From Gaiellasilicea sp963784895 (GTDB lineage Bacteria > Actinomycetota > Thermoleophilia > Gaiellales > Gaiellaceae): DNA of 64,000 nucleotides. Location: assembly GCA_963784895.1 (NCBI GenBank), contig CAWATM010000010.1, positions 155,479 through 219,478 on the forward strand. The letters are read 5' to 3'. Shown here in pieces: positions 8,131-15,138 of this stretch (position 1 is the stretch's first letter; every line of letters starts with the position of its first letter). The notes beneath the pieces are model-generated. The model was not told where the DNA came from. It searched no databases and saw only the letters and a list, made by a program, of their open reading frames with translations. The position numbers and the translations under genes were made by a program.

Positions 8131-8942
8131 GAGCGCCCGCGCCGGCCAAGATCAACCTGGCGCTCGTCGTCGGGCCGACGCGCGCCGACGGCAAACACGA
8201 GGTCGCGACCGTCTTGCAGCGCGTCGACCTCGCCGATCGCGTCGCGATCTCGCCCGGCCCCGCGCTCACCGTGACCGGCTTCGCCGGCGACACGATCGTC
8301 CGCGACGCGCTCGCCGCGCTCGCAGCCGCCGCGGGCGTCGAGCCTTGCTGGACGGCGACGATCACGAAGCGGATCCCCCTCGCGGCAGGTCTCGGTGGCG
8401 GCAGTTCCGACGCTGCGACCGCGCTCCGGCTGGCGAACGAGACGCTGACGACCCCGCTTCCGGCCGGCGAGCTCCGGCTGCTCGCCGCGACGCTCGGCGC
8501 CGACGTCCCGTTCTTCCTCGGCGACGGGCCGCAACTCGGCCGCGGCGACGGCTCCGCGCTCGAGCCGCTCGAGCTCCCGCAGGACTTCTGGATCGTGCTT
8601 GCGCTCCCGAACGGGGTCGCCAAGGCGTCGACCGCCGCCGTCTACGCCGCCTTCGACGCGCGCAGCGGCGCCGACGGTTGGGACGAGCGCCGGATGAAGC
8701 TCGAAGCCGCGCTCGCGGCGGTCGAGCGGCCACGCGACCTCGCCGCGCTGCCGCCGAACGACCTCGCTTCCTCGCCGCTCGCCGAGGCGCTGCTGCACCA
8801 CGGCGCCTTCCGCGCCGACGTCAGCGGGGCCGGACCTGCCGTGTACGGTCTCTTCCACCACCGCCGCCAGGCGGAATCGGCCCGCCGCGAGCTCCGGCAG
8901 GCGGGTACGACCTGGCTGACCGTGCCGGTCTGGTACGGCTAG
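8127..8942 (+). CDS. ispE: 4-diphosphocytidyl-2-C-methyl-D-erythritol kinase
   Basis: A 271-residue GHMP kinase of the non-mevalonate isoprenoid pathway. It phosphorylates the 2-hydroxyl of CDP-methylerythritol with ATP. Seen: the N-terminal PAKINLALVVG, the ATP-binding loop PLAAGLGGGSSDAATAL (about 85-101), and the C-terminal motif VSGAGPAVYGLF. GTG 8127 overlaps the rsmA stop (GTGA). It is the last gene of the metG operon. Its presence implies isoprenoids are made by the MEP route. Confidence 0.95.
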   Translation: MRAPAPAKINLALVVGPTRADGKHEVATVLQRVDLADRVAISPGPALTVTGFAGDTIVRDALAALAAAAGVEPCWTATITKRIPLAAGLGGGSSDAATALRLANETLTTPLPAGELRLLAATLGADVPFFLGDGPQLGRGDGSALEPLELPQDFWIVLALPNGVAKASTAAVYAAFDARSGADGWDERRMKLEAALAAVERPRDLAALPPNDLASSPLAEALLHHGAFRADVSGAGPAVYGLFHHRRQAESARRELRQAGTTWLTVPVWYG

Positions 8943-8950
8943 CGAGTCGC

Positions 8951-8956
8951 TACCGT
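8951..8956 (+). promoter_or_regulatory. -10 box of the 118-residue membrane protein gene
   Basis: TACCGT ends 7 bases before ATG 8964. No Shine-Dalgarno sequence is seen; leaderless start predicted. Confidence 0.45.
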
Positions 8957-8963
8957 TCCGCCA

Positions 8964-9320
8964 ATGGATCGCCCGCTGACGATCGAGCATGGCAGCAGCC
9001 GCTTCGGCCGTCGCCTGCGCGAGAACCGGCTCCGCCTTGCGCTGGTCGTCGCACTCGTCGAAGGCATCCTGGTCCTGATCGGCTCGATCGACTGGTGGAT
9101 CGTCGTAGTGCTCGCGATCGGCGCGGTCGCCTTCTACGTCCTGCGTGGGCGTGCCGCCCGGCGCGACGAGGTTCGTGAGCTCTCGTGGGTCTTCGCGGTC
9201 TCCCAGCTCGCCGTGGTGCTCGTGCCTGTCCTGGCACTCGTGCTGACGGCGTTCGCCGTGGTGGCGCTCGTCCTGATCGCAGTCGTCGCCCTCGTCGTCC
9301 TCCTCCGCGACCGCCGCTAG
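8964..9320 (+). CDS. small integral membrane protein of unknown function
   Basis: A 118-residue protein. A basic N-terminus (FGRRLRENRLR) leads into about four membrane segments: two at about 26-60 (LALVVALVEGILVLIGSI, WWIVVVLAIGAVAFYVL) and two at about 78-113. A short Arg-rich loop (RGRAARRDEVRE) lies between the pairs, placing it on the cytoplasmic side by the positive-inside rule. No catalytic motif is visible. It sits between ispE and tRNA-Gln with its own -10 box. Confidence 0.75.
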   Translation: MDRPLTIEHGSSRFGRRLRENRLRLALVVALVEGILVLIGSIDWWIVVVLAIGAVAFYVLRGRAARRDEVRELSWVFAVSQLAVVLVPVLALVLTAFAVVALVLIAVVALVVLLRDRR

Positions 9321-9323
9321 GAT
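9318..9323 (+). promoter_or_regulatory. -10 box of tRNA-Gln, built on a stop codon
   Basis: TAGGAT. Its first three bases are the TAG stop of the preceding membrane protein gene. It lies 15 bases ahead of the mature tRNA 5' end at 9339, a suitable distance for a short precursor. Confidence 0.45.
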
Positions 9324-9338
9324 GACGGACCCGAGCCG

Positions 9339-9409
9339 TGGGGCGTGGCCAAGTGGTAAGGCAACGGGTTTTGGTCCCGTGATCCCAGGTTCGAATCCTG
9401 GCGCCCCAG
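9339..9409 (+). tRNA. tRNA-Gln (anticodon TTG)
   Basis: A full cloverleaf is visible. Acceptor TGGGGCG pairs with CGCCCCA (9402-9408) and is followed by discriminator G. The anticodon stem ACGGG/CCCGT encloses the loop TTTTGGT with anticodon TTG at 9371-9373. The T arm is CCAGG-TTCGAAT-CCTGG. The weak first acceptor pair (U-A) is typical of bacterial tRNA-Gln. CCA is not encoded. glmU begins only 7 bases downstream, so both may come from one transcript, with glmU released by tRNA processing. Confidence 0.97.
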
Positions 9410-9416
9410 TCTTCCC

Positions 9417-10739
9417 GTGACGAACACTTCAGTCGCAGCCGTGGTGATGGCCGGAGGGCTCGGCACGCGCATGCGCTCGGCGACGCCGAAGCACCTGCAC
9501 CCGATCCTCGGCCGCCGGATGGTCGACTGGGTGCTCGAGGCAGCGCGGCCGCTGGAGCCCGCGCCGCTCGTCGTGATCGCCTCGCCCGAGAGCCGCGACG
9601 CCTTTGGCGCCACGCTCGTGGCCGTTCAAGAGCAGGCGCGCGGCACCGGCGACGCCGTCCGCTCGGCCCGTCGGGCTGTGGGGGAGGGTGCCGAGCACGT
9701 GCTCGTCCTTTCCGGCGACACGCCGCTGCTGACGACCGCGCTGCTCCAGGAGCTCGTCGCCGAGCATCTGCGGGAGAGCGCCGCGGCGACCGTGCTCTCG
9801 TTCGTGCCCGCGGACGCCCGCTCGTACGGCCGCGTCGTTCGCGACGCCGACGGGACGGTCGAGGCGATCGTCGAGGCGGGGGACGCGTCGCCCGAGCAGC
9901 TCTCGATCGCGGAGTGCAACTCGTCGATCTACGTCTTCCGCAACGACCTCCTCTGGCCGGCGCTCGACCGGCTCGAGCCGCGCAACGTCCAGGGTGAGCT
10001 CTACCTCACCGACGCCGTGCGCGACCTCGTCGCCCGCGGCGAGCGGGTTGCCGCCCACGTTGCCGGCGATCCGGCCGAGACCGAGGGTGTCAACACCCGC
10101 GTCGAGCTCGCTGCGGCCGCGGCGTCGCTCCGCGATCGGATCAACGGCGAGCACATGCTCGGAGGCGTCGCCATCGCCGATCCCGGCTCGACCTGGATCG
10201 AGCCCGAGGTGACGATCGAGCCCGACGCGATCATCCTCCCGTTCACGCTCCTGCGCGGCGCAACGACGGTGGCGGCCGGAGCCGAGGTCGGCCCGCACGT
10301 GGTCGCGATCGACGCCGAGATCGGCCGCGAGGCGACGGTCGGCCCCTTCTGTTACCTTCGCCCCGGAACCGTCCTCGGCCTGCGCGCGAAGGCCGGCGCG
10401 TTCGTCGAGATCAAGAAGTCGACCATCGGTCAGGACACCAAGGTGCCGCATCTCTCGTACATCGGCGACGCAGAGATCGGAGAGGGAACCAACATCGGCG
10501 CAGGATCGATCACCGCGAACTTTCCGCATCGGCCGGGCCAGCCGAAGGGCAAGACGTCGATCGGCAGCAACGTCCGCGTAGCAGTGGACACTATGTTCGT
10601 TGCTCCGGTCACTGTTGGCGACGATGCGTGGACGGCGGCTGGTGCCGTCATCACCGACGACGTCCCGGACAATGCCCTCGCAGGCTTCCCGCCCCGGCAG
10701 GTCAACAAGGAAGGACGCGGTGGAAAGCGGGACGATTGA
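9417..10739 (+). CDS. glmU: bifunctional UDP-N-acetylglucosamine pyrophosphorylase / glucosamine-1-phosphate N-acetyltransferase
   Basis: A 440-residue cytoplasmic enzyme that acetylates glucosamine-1-phosphate and couples it to UTP, giving UDP-GlcNAc for peptidoglycan. The N-terminal half has the nucleotidyltransferase signature MAGGLGTRMRS, followed by PKHLHPILGRRM and SGDTPLL. The C-terminal half is a left-handed beta helix (about 230-425) with hexapeptide repeats such as IGDAEIGEGTNIGAGSI. It is slightly short against the usual 450-460, trimmed at the C-terminus. GTG 9417 follows the tRNA directly. Its end overlaps the chosen prs start by 20 bases. Confidence 0.94.
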   Translation: MTNTSVAAVVMAGGLGTRMRSATPKHLHPILGRRMVDWVLEAARPLEPAPLVVIASPESRDAFGATLVAVQEQARGTGDAVRSARRAVGEGAEHVLVLSGDTPLLTTALLQELVAEHLRESAAATVLSFVPADARSYGRVVRDADGTVEAIVEAGDASPEQLSIAECNSSIYVFRNDLLWPALDRLEPRNVQGELYLTDAVRDLVARGERVAAHVAGDPAETEGVNTRVELAAAAASLRDRINGEHMLGGVAIADPGSTWIEPEVTIEPDAIILPFTLLRGATTVAAGAEVGPHVVAIDAEIGREATVGPFCYLRPGTVLGLRAKAGAFVEIKKSTIGQDTKVPHLSYIGDAEIGEGTNIGAGSITANFPHRPGQPKGKTSIGSNVRVAVDTMFVAPVTVGDDAWTAAGAVITDDVPDNALAGFPPRQVNKEGRGGKRDD

Positions 10740-11778
10740 GCAGACGCTGCCCGGCCTCGAGGGAACGGGCTCGACGGCGCCGCAGCTGATGATGGGTCGG
10801 GCGGTGTCGGTGACGCCGCAGAAGCGGCTCGCGGTCGTCTCCGGCAGCTCGCATCCCGAGCTCGCGACCAAGATCGCCGGCCATCTCGCGGTCGAGCTGA
10901 CGCGGGTCGAGCAGACGACCTTCGCCGACGGTTCGCCCTACTTCCGCTTCGAGGACTCGGTCCGCGGCGCCGACATGTTCATAGTCCAGACTGCGGCGCC
11001 CTCGATCGGCGAGCACCTGATGGAGCTTTTGATCATGGTCAACGCGGCGAAGCTCGCCTCCGCCAAGCGGATCACGGCCGTCATCCCCTGGTACTTCTAT
11101 GCCCGCCAGGACAAGAAGTCGCGGCCGCGCGAGCCGATCACAGCCCGTCTCGTCGCCGACCTGCTCGAGACGGCCGGCGTCGACCGCGTGATCACGATGG
11201 ACCTCCACGCCGGCCAGGTGCAGGGCTTCTTCCGGATCCCAGTCGACCACATGGTCGCGGTGCCGATGTTCGCCCAGCACATCCGCGACTATCTCGGCAC
11301 CGAGGTCGAGCGGGTCGCGGTCGCTCCGGACACCGGCCGCGCGAAGCTGGCCGGCAAGTTCGCCGAGATGATCGGCGGCGGCCTCGTCGTCCTCAACAAG
11401 GAGCGCCCGGGCCACAACCAGGCGAAAGTGACCGGTGTGATCGGCGACGTCGCGGGCAAGGTCGCAGTCATGACCGACGACATCATCGACACGGCCGGCA
11501 CCCTCTGCGCCGGCGCCGACGCGCTCCGCGAGGCGGGCGCCACGCGCGTGATCGCGTGCGCGACGCACGCGCTCTTCAACAACCCGGCGCTGGAGCGGAT
11601 CGCCGACAGCGCGTTCGAGAAGGTCGTGGTCACGGACACCGTGCCGGTCGACGAGCTGAACAAGCCGCCCAACATCGAGGTGCTCTCGATCTCTGGCCTG
11701 CTCGCCGAGACGATCCAGAACGTCTTCTCGGACGACTCGGTCTCGGCGATCTTCGCCGGCGAGAACCAGCTCTTCTAG
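10720..11778 (+). CDS. prs: ribose-phosphate pyrophosphokinase
   Basis: PRPP synthase, using ATP and ribose-5-phosphate to make PRPP for nucleotides, His and Trp. Seen: AVVSGSSHPELATKIA, IPWYFYARQDKK, the cation-binding VDRVITMDLHAGQVQGFF, and the PRPP loop MTDDIIDTAGTL. GTG 10720 gives 352 residues with a 37-residue N-terminal extension; it was chosen for the strong Shine-Dalgarno sequence AAGGAAGGA at 10707-10715. ATG 10789 would give a near-typical 329 residues but has no ribosome site. The glmU-prs-rplY order is standard in Gram-positive bacteria, here interrupted by the haloperoxidase gene. Confidence 0.93.
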   Translation: MESGTIEQTLPGLEGTGSTAPQLMMGRAVSVTPQKRLAVVSGSSHPELATKIAGHLAVELTRVEQTTFADGSPYFRFEDSVRGADMFIVQTAAPSIGEHLMELLIMVNAAKLASAKRITAVIPWYFYARQDKKSRPREPITARLVADLLETAGVDRVITMDLHAGQVQGFFRIPVDHMVAVPMFAQHIRDYLGTEVERVAVAPDTGRAKLAGKFAEMIGGGLVVLNKERPGHNQAKVTGVIGDVAGKVAVMTDDIIDTAGTLCAGADALREAGATRVIACATHALFNNPALERIADSAFEKVVVTDTVPVDELNKPPNIEVLSISGLLAETIQNVFSDDSVSAIFAGENQLF

Positions 11779-11820
11779 TCGCGCTTCGCTCGACCAGGCG
11801 CGGCGCTTCCGACACTTGCT

Positions 11821-11840
11821 TCTCGCAGCGGACTGCGGGA
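11821..11840 (+). terminator. weak hairpin after prs
   Basis: TCTCGCAG and CTGCGGGA form an 8-bp stem including one G-U pair, with loop CGGA. There is no T tract. It could end the glmU-prs message or lie in the leader of the next gene. Confidence 0.35.
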
Positions 11841-11891
11841 AGCTTGGGACTCTCGGAGCAACCACCTAGGGGTCAGAACAGGACGAGGGCA

Positions 11892-13187
11892 ATGAACCTC
11901 ATGCGGATTGGCCGGCTTGCGGTGCTCGGCCTGGCAGTTGCGCTCGCCGTGCCGGCCGTGGCTTCTTCGGCCAACGAAGTGACGAAGTGGAACGAGATCG
12001 CCATCACCACCGTGAACGCGCAGCCGCCGATCACCTCGGCGCCTTCCGCGGCGAGCATCTTCGTGGCGATGGTGCAGGGTGCCGTCTACGGCGCGGTCAA
12101 CGCGACCGATCGGCATGGGCGGCCGTATCTCGTCATGCACAGCTACCCGAAGGCGTCGCCAGAGGCTGCGGCGGCAACTGCGGCGTTCCGGGTGCTGAAC
12201 ACGCTCTTCCCGAGCGCATCGCTGCAGGCGGCGTACGACGCCTCGCTTGCAGGGATCCCGAACGGAGCGCGCAAGAACCAGGGGATCGAGGTCGGCACCA
12301 TGGCCGCCGACGCGATGCTTGCCGAGGGACACGACGGGCGCGTGCTGATCTCGTGCACGTTCGGGACGTTCGTACCCGGCGTATGGCAGCCGCTGGCGAC
12401 TGCGACCGGAGCGCCGGCGTGCGATCCGAGCCCGTGGGTGAAGGACGCAAAGACGTTCCTCGTGGAGAGCGGGTCGCAGTTCAGAACGCCCGGGCCTCTC
12501 GAGCTGACGAGTGCCGCGTACACGGCGGAGTTCAACGAGGTCAAGGCGATCGGCGCGCTGAACAACAGCACTCGGACGCCGGAGCAGAGCCACATTGCGG
12601 CCTTCTGGAACACGAATCCGGCGGCGAACTACAACGCGATCGCCCGGAGGTTCGTCGACCTGTACTCGCTCGACCTGAGCGACAGCGCGCGCCTGTTCGC
12701 GATGCTCGACCTGACCGCGGCGGACGCCCTGATCACGACCTGGGCCGACAAGTACTACTTCAACTTCTGGCGGCCGAGGGCCGCAATCCGGCAAGCGGAC
12801 ACCGACGGCAATCCCGCCACCGAGGCCGACCCCAACTGGGAGCCGATGTTCCATCCGACGCTCGATCCCGCGATCGGCGGCGTTGGTCCCGCTCTGATCA
12901 CGCCTCCGTACCCGGACCACCCGTCGGGCGCCACCAGCTACGCCAGCGCCAGCATGAACGCGCTGGCGGCGTTCTTCGGCACCGACGAGCTGCCGTTCTA
13001 TGCGACGAGCAGCCGGTTCCCGGGTGAGCAGCGGGGCTTCACCCGCTTCTCCGACGTGACCAACGAGGTCCTCGAAGCGAGGATCTACGCAGGGATCCAC
13101 TTCCGGACTCCCGACGTCCAGTCCGCCAACCTCGGCCGCGAGATCGTGCGGTACGCCCACAAGCGCTGGTTCGCGGCTGCGCACTGA
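11892..13187 (+). CDS. secreted vanadium-dependent haloperoxidase / PAP2-superfamily protein
   Basis: A 431-residue protein with a signal peptide (about 1-26, LAVLGLAVALAVPAVASS). The vanadate/phosphate-binding motifs of the haloperoxidase-PAP2 superfamily are in order: K-x(6)-R-P in KYYFNFWRPRAAIR (about 290-303), P-S-G in YPDHPSGATSYASA (about 340), and R-x(5)-H-x(3)-D in ARIYAGIHFRTPD (about 397-409). In the middle motif, P-S-G-H is P-S-G-A, so the usual catalytic His is shifted or lost: a His precedes PSG instead. Members oxidise halides with peroxide, or act as acid phosphatases; activity here is open. ATG 11892 has GGACGAGGG upstream. Confidence 0.85.
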   Translation: MNLMRIGRLAVLGLAVALAVPAVASSANEVTKWNEIAITTVNAQPPITSAPSAASIFVAMVQGAVYGAVNATDRHGRPYLVMHSYPKASPEAAAATAAFRVLNTLFPSASLQAAYDASLAGIPNGARKNQGIEVGTMAADAMLAEGHDGRVLISCTFGTFVPGVWQPLATATGAPACDPSPWVKDAKTFLVESGSQFRTPGPLELTSAAYTAEFNEVKAIGALNNSTRTPEQSHIAAFWNTNPAANYNAIARRFVDLYSLDLSDSARLFAMLDLTAADALITTWADKYYFNFWRPRAAIRQADTDGNPATEADPNWEPMFHPTLDPAIGGVGPALITPPYPDHPSGATSYASASMNALAAFFGTDELPFYATSSRFPGEQRGFTRFSDVTNEVLEARIYAGIHFRTPDVQSANLGREIVRYAHKRWFAAAH

Positions 13188-13193
13188 GCCTCG

Positions 13194-13227
13194 AGGCGTG
13201 GAGCGGCCTTCAGGCCGCTCCACGCCT
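13194..13227 (+). terminator. strong hairpin after the haloperoxidase gene
   Basis: Perfect 16-bp arms, AGGCGTGGAGCGGCCT (13194-13209) and its complement (13212-13227), 2 bases apart. There is no T run, as is common in high-GC terminators. Confidence 0.7.
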
Positions 13228-13291
13228 GGCTCTCGCCCCGGGCTGCCCGATCGCGGTTCGAGGGCGCCGGCAGGAATGCCGCCTCTCAATG

Positions 13292-13320
13292 ACGCCAAGT
13301 AACAGATTGTTACTTGGCGT
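13292..13320. promoter_or_regulatory. perfect palindrome upstream of rplY (operator candidate)
   Basis: Arms ACGCCAAGTAACA (13292-13304) and TGTTACTTGGCGT (13308-13320) around GAT. It ends 4 bases before the -10 box TACAAT, so it covers the -35 region. It is AT-rich for its surroundings. Either a regulator binding site or a second RNA hairpin. Confidence 0.5.
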
Positions 13321-13324
13321 CCGC

Positions 13325-13330
13325 TACAAT
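13325..13330 (+). promoter_or_regulatory. -10 box of rplY-pth
   Basis: TACAAT, 8 bases before GTG 13339, with no Shine-Dalgarno sequence. A leaderless start is likely. No -35 match is seen; the palindrome occupies that position. Confidence 0.55.
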
Positions 13331-13338
13331 CCGCCGCC

Positions 13339-14043
13339 GTGGCCGGCGATAGATCTCGTCTCGAAGTGAAGGAACGGACCGGGCTCGGCACGCCCGAGTC
13401 TCGGCGCCTGCGCAAGCAGGGCTTCATCCCGGGCGTCCTCTACGGCAGGTCGGCGACGAAGGCGTTCGCAGTCGGCGAGCGCGAGCTCCGCGCCGCGCTG
13501 ACCGGCCCCTCGGGGCTGCATGCCGTGCTCGACGTCGTGCTCGAGGGCCAGACGACGACGCACCCGTCGATCCTGAAGGAGTACCAGCGCGACCCGATCC
13601 GCGGCCATCTGCGCCACATCGACCTGCAGGAGGTGCGGCTCGACGTCGCGATCCAGGCAACGGTCAACGTCCACCTGAACGGCGCCGAGGATGCGCCGGG
13701 GGTGAAGGCGGGCGGCGTCCTCAACCAGCCGGCCACGACGCTGAACATCGAAGCGCTGCCGCTCGAGGTGCCCGAGTCGATCGAGGCCGACGTCTCCAAT
13801 CTCGAGATCGGCGACGCGCTCCGGCTCGAGGACATCCCCGGGCTCGAGGGTGTCACCTTCCTCGACGACCTGCACGAGACCGTCATCGCCACCGTCTCCG
13901 CCCCGACCGTTGAGGCCGAGCCCGAGCCGGAGGAGGGCGAGGAGCTCGCCGAGGGCGAGGAGGCCGCGGAGGGCGAGGCCGAGGGCGAGACCCCAGAGGG
14001 CGAGGCGGCGGCCGAGCCCGACTCCGAGTCTTCGGAGGAGTAA
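13339..14043 (+). CDS. rplY: 50S ribosomal protein bL25 (Ctc type)
   Basis: A 234-residue long-form bL25 that binds 5S rRNA. The N-terminal domain (about 1-95) has RLRKQGFIPGVLYG and RDPIRGHLRHIDLQEV. The TL5/CTC C-terminal domain (about 100-190) includes NIEALPLEVPESIEADVS. Residues about 195-234 are an almost purely acidic Glu/Ala tail. In other Gram-positive bacteria Ctc is induced by general stress, which would fit the operator-like palindrome just upstream. The stop overlaps the pth start (TAATG). Confidence 0.93.
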   Translation: MAGDRSRLEVKERTGLGTPESRRLRKQGFIPGVLYGRSATKAFAVGERELRAALTGPSGLHAVLDVVLEGQTTTHPSILKEYQRDPIRGHLRHIDLQEVRLDVAIQATVNVHLNGAEDAPGVKAGGVLNQPATTLNIEALPLEVPESIEADVSNLEIGDALRLEDIPGLEGVTFLDDLHETVIATVSAPTVEAEPEPEEGEELAEGEEAAEGEAEGETPEGEAAAEPDSESSEE

Positions 14044-14636
14044 TGCGCCTCTTCCGTCGGGGCGAGAGCGCCTCGACGCTGGATCTGCTGGTCGTCGGTC
14101 TCGGCAACCCGGGCCGCGAGCACGCGCGCGACCGGCACAACGCCGGCTGGATGGTCGTCGACGAGCTCGCCCGGCGCCACGGCGGCTCCTTCCGCGCCAA
14201 GTTCTCCGGCCAGCTGGCCGAGATCCGCGTCGGCGAGCAGAAGCTGGCGCTGCTGAAGCCGGAGACGTACATGAACCTCTCCGGCAACTCGCTGGCCGCG
14301 GCGGCCCGATTCTTCAAGCTCCCGACCGAGCAGATCGCCGTCGTCCACGACGAGGTCGACCTCGAGCCGGGCCGGATCCAGGTCCGCCTCGGCGGCGGCC
14401 TCGCGGGCCACAACGGCCTTCGCTCGATCAGGCAAGCGCTCGGCTCGGCGGAGTTCCTGCGCGTACGCGCGGGCGTCGGCCGCCCCGGCCGCGGCGACCG
14501 CCGCCCCGTCGCTGACTACGTGCTGAGCCCGTTCGCGCCCGAGGAGGACGCCGACACGTTGATCTCGCGCTCGGCCGACGCCGTCGAGACGCTCGCAGGC
14601 GAGGGGCTCGACGAGGCTCAGCGCCGCTTCAACTAG
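14043..14636 (+). CDS. pth: peptidyl-tRNA hydrolase
   Basis: A 197-residue enzyme that frees tRNA from stalled peptidyl-tRNA. Catalytic residues are in view: the Asn of VVGLGNPGREH, the His of DRHNAGWMVVDEL, NLSGNSL and VHDEVDLEPG. GGLAGHNGLRSI follows. ATG 14043 leaves 13 residues before the usual start. Its TAG stop shares CTAG (14633-14636) with the GreA-like gene on the other strand. Confidence 0.95.
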   Translation: MRLFRRGESASTLDLLVVGLGNPGREHARDRHNAGWMVVDELARRHGGSFRAKFSGQLAEIRVGEQKLALLKPETYMNLSGNSLAAAARFFKLPTEQIAVVHDEVDLEPGRIQVRLGGGLAGHNGLRSIRQALGSAEFLRVRAGVGRPGRGDRRPVADYVLSPFAPEEDADTLISRSADAVETLAGEGLDEAQRRFN

Positions 14637-15088
14637 GCGGAGCGCACGGCGGTCACGCGGGCGGTCCAGGCTCCTTTCGGCGCCTGCACCTGCACCGCGT
14701 CGCCCACGCGGGCGCCGACGAGCGCGGAACCGAGCGGCGAGTCCGTCGAGACGCCGCCGGCGACGCTCGAGATCTCCACCTCGAAGCGGCCGCCGTCCTC
14801 GTCCTCGACTTCGACGACCGAACCGACGCCGACGACGCCGTCCGCGGGCTGCTCGACGACGACGGCGTTCTCGACCCGGTGCCGGAGGATCGCGATCCGC
14901 CGCTCGAGCAGGCCCTGCTCGTTCTTCGCGTCGTGGTAGGCGAAGTTCTCGGAGAGGTCGCCGAATCCACGGGCAGTTGCGATCGCCTCCACAAGCTCCG
15001 CCCGCTTCGGCCCTTCCAGCTCGGCGAGCTCCGCCGCGAGCGCGTCACGCTGCGCTGCCGTCATCGACTCGGGAGTCCGCTCGGCCAC
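14633..15088 (-). CDS. GreA/GreB family transcription elongation factor
   Basis: A 151-residue protein. An N-terminal coiled coil (about 8-75, with RDALAAELAELEGPKRAEL, GDLSENFAYHDAKNEQ and RRIAILRHRVENA) inserts into the RNA polymerase secondary channel in GreA. Its acidic tip is present as D-L-S-E-N. The C-terminal FKBP-like domain (about 78-150) has SPLGSALVGARVGD and ends with PKGAWTARVTAV. GreA rescues backtracked polymerase by stimulating RNA cleavage. GTG 15088 was chosen because CATGAT lies 6 bases upstream; an ATG at 15124 would add 12 residues. Confidence 0.85.
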   Translation of the reverse strand: MAERTPESMTAAQRDALAAELAELEGPKRAELVEAIATARGFGDLSENFAYHDAKNEQGLLERRIAILRHRVENAVVVEQPADGVVGVGSVVEVEDEDGGRFEVEISSVAGGVSTDSPLGSALVGARVGDAVQVQAPKGAWTARVTAVRSA

Positions 15089-15123
15089 GGACTCATCATG
15101 GCCGATTTCTCCGGCGCGCCGCA

Positions 15124-15129
15124 TACACT
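15124..15129 (+). promoter_or_regulatory. -10 box of the ABC exporter operon
   Basis: TACACT ends 9 bases before ATG 15139; no Shine-Dalgarno sequence. Confidence 0.5.
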
Positions 15130-15138
15130 GGCGCGCCG

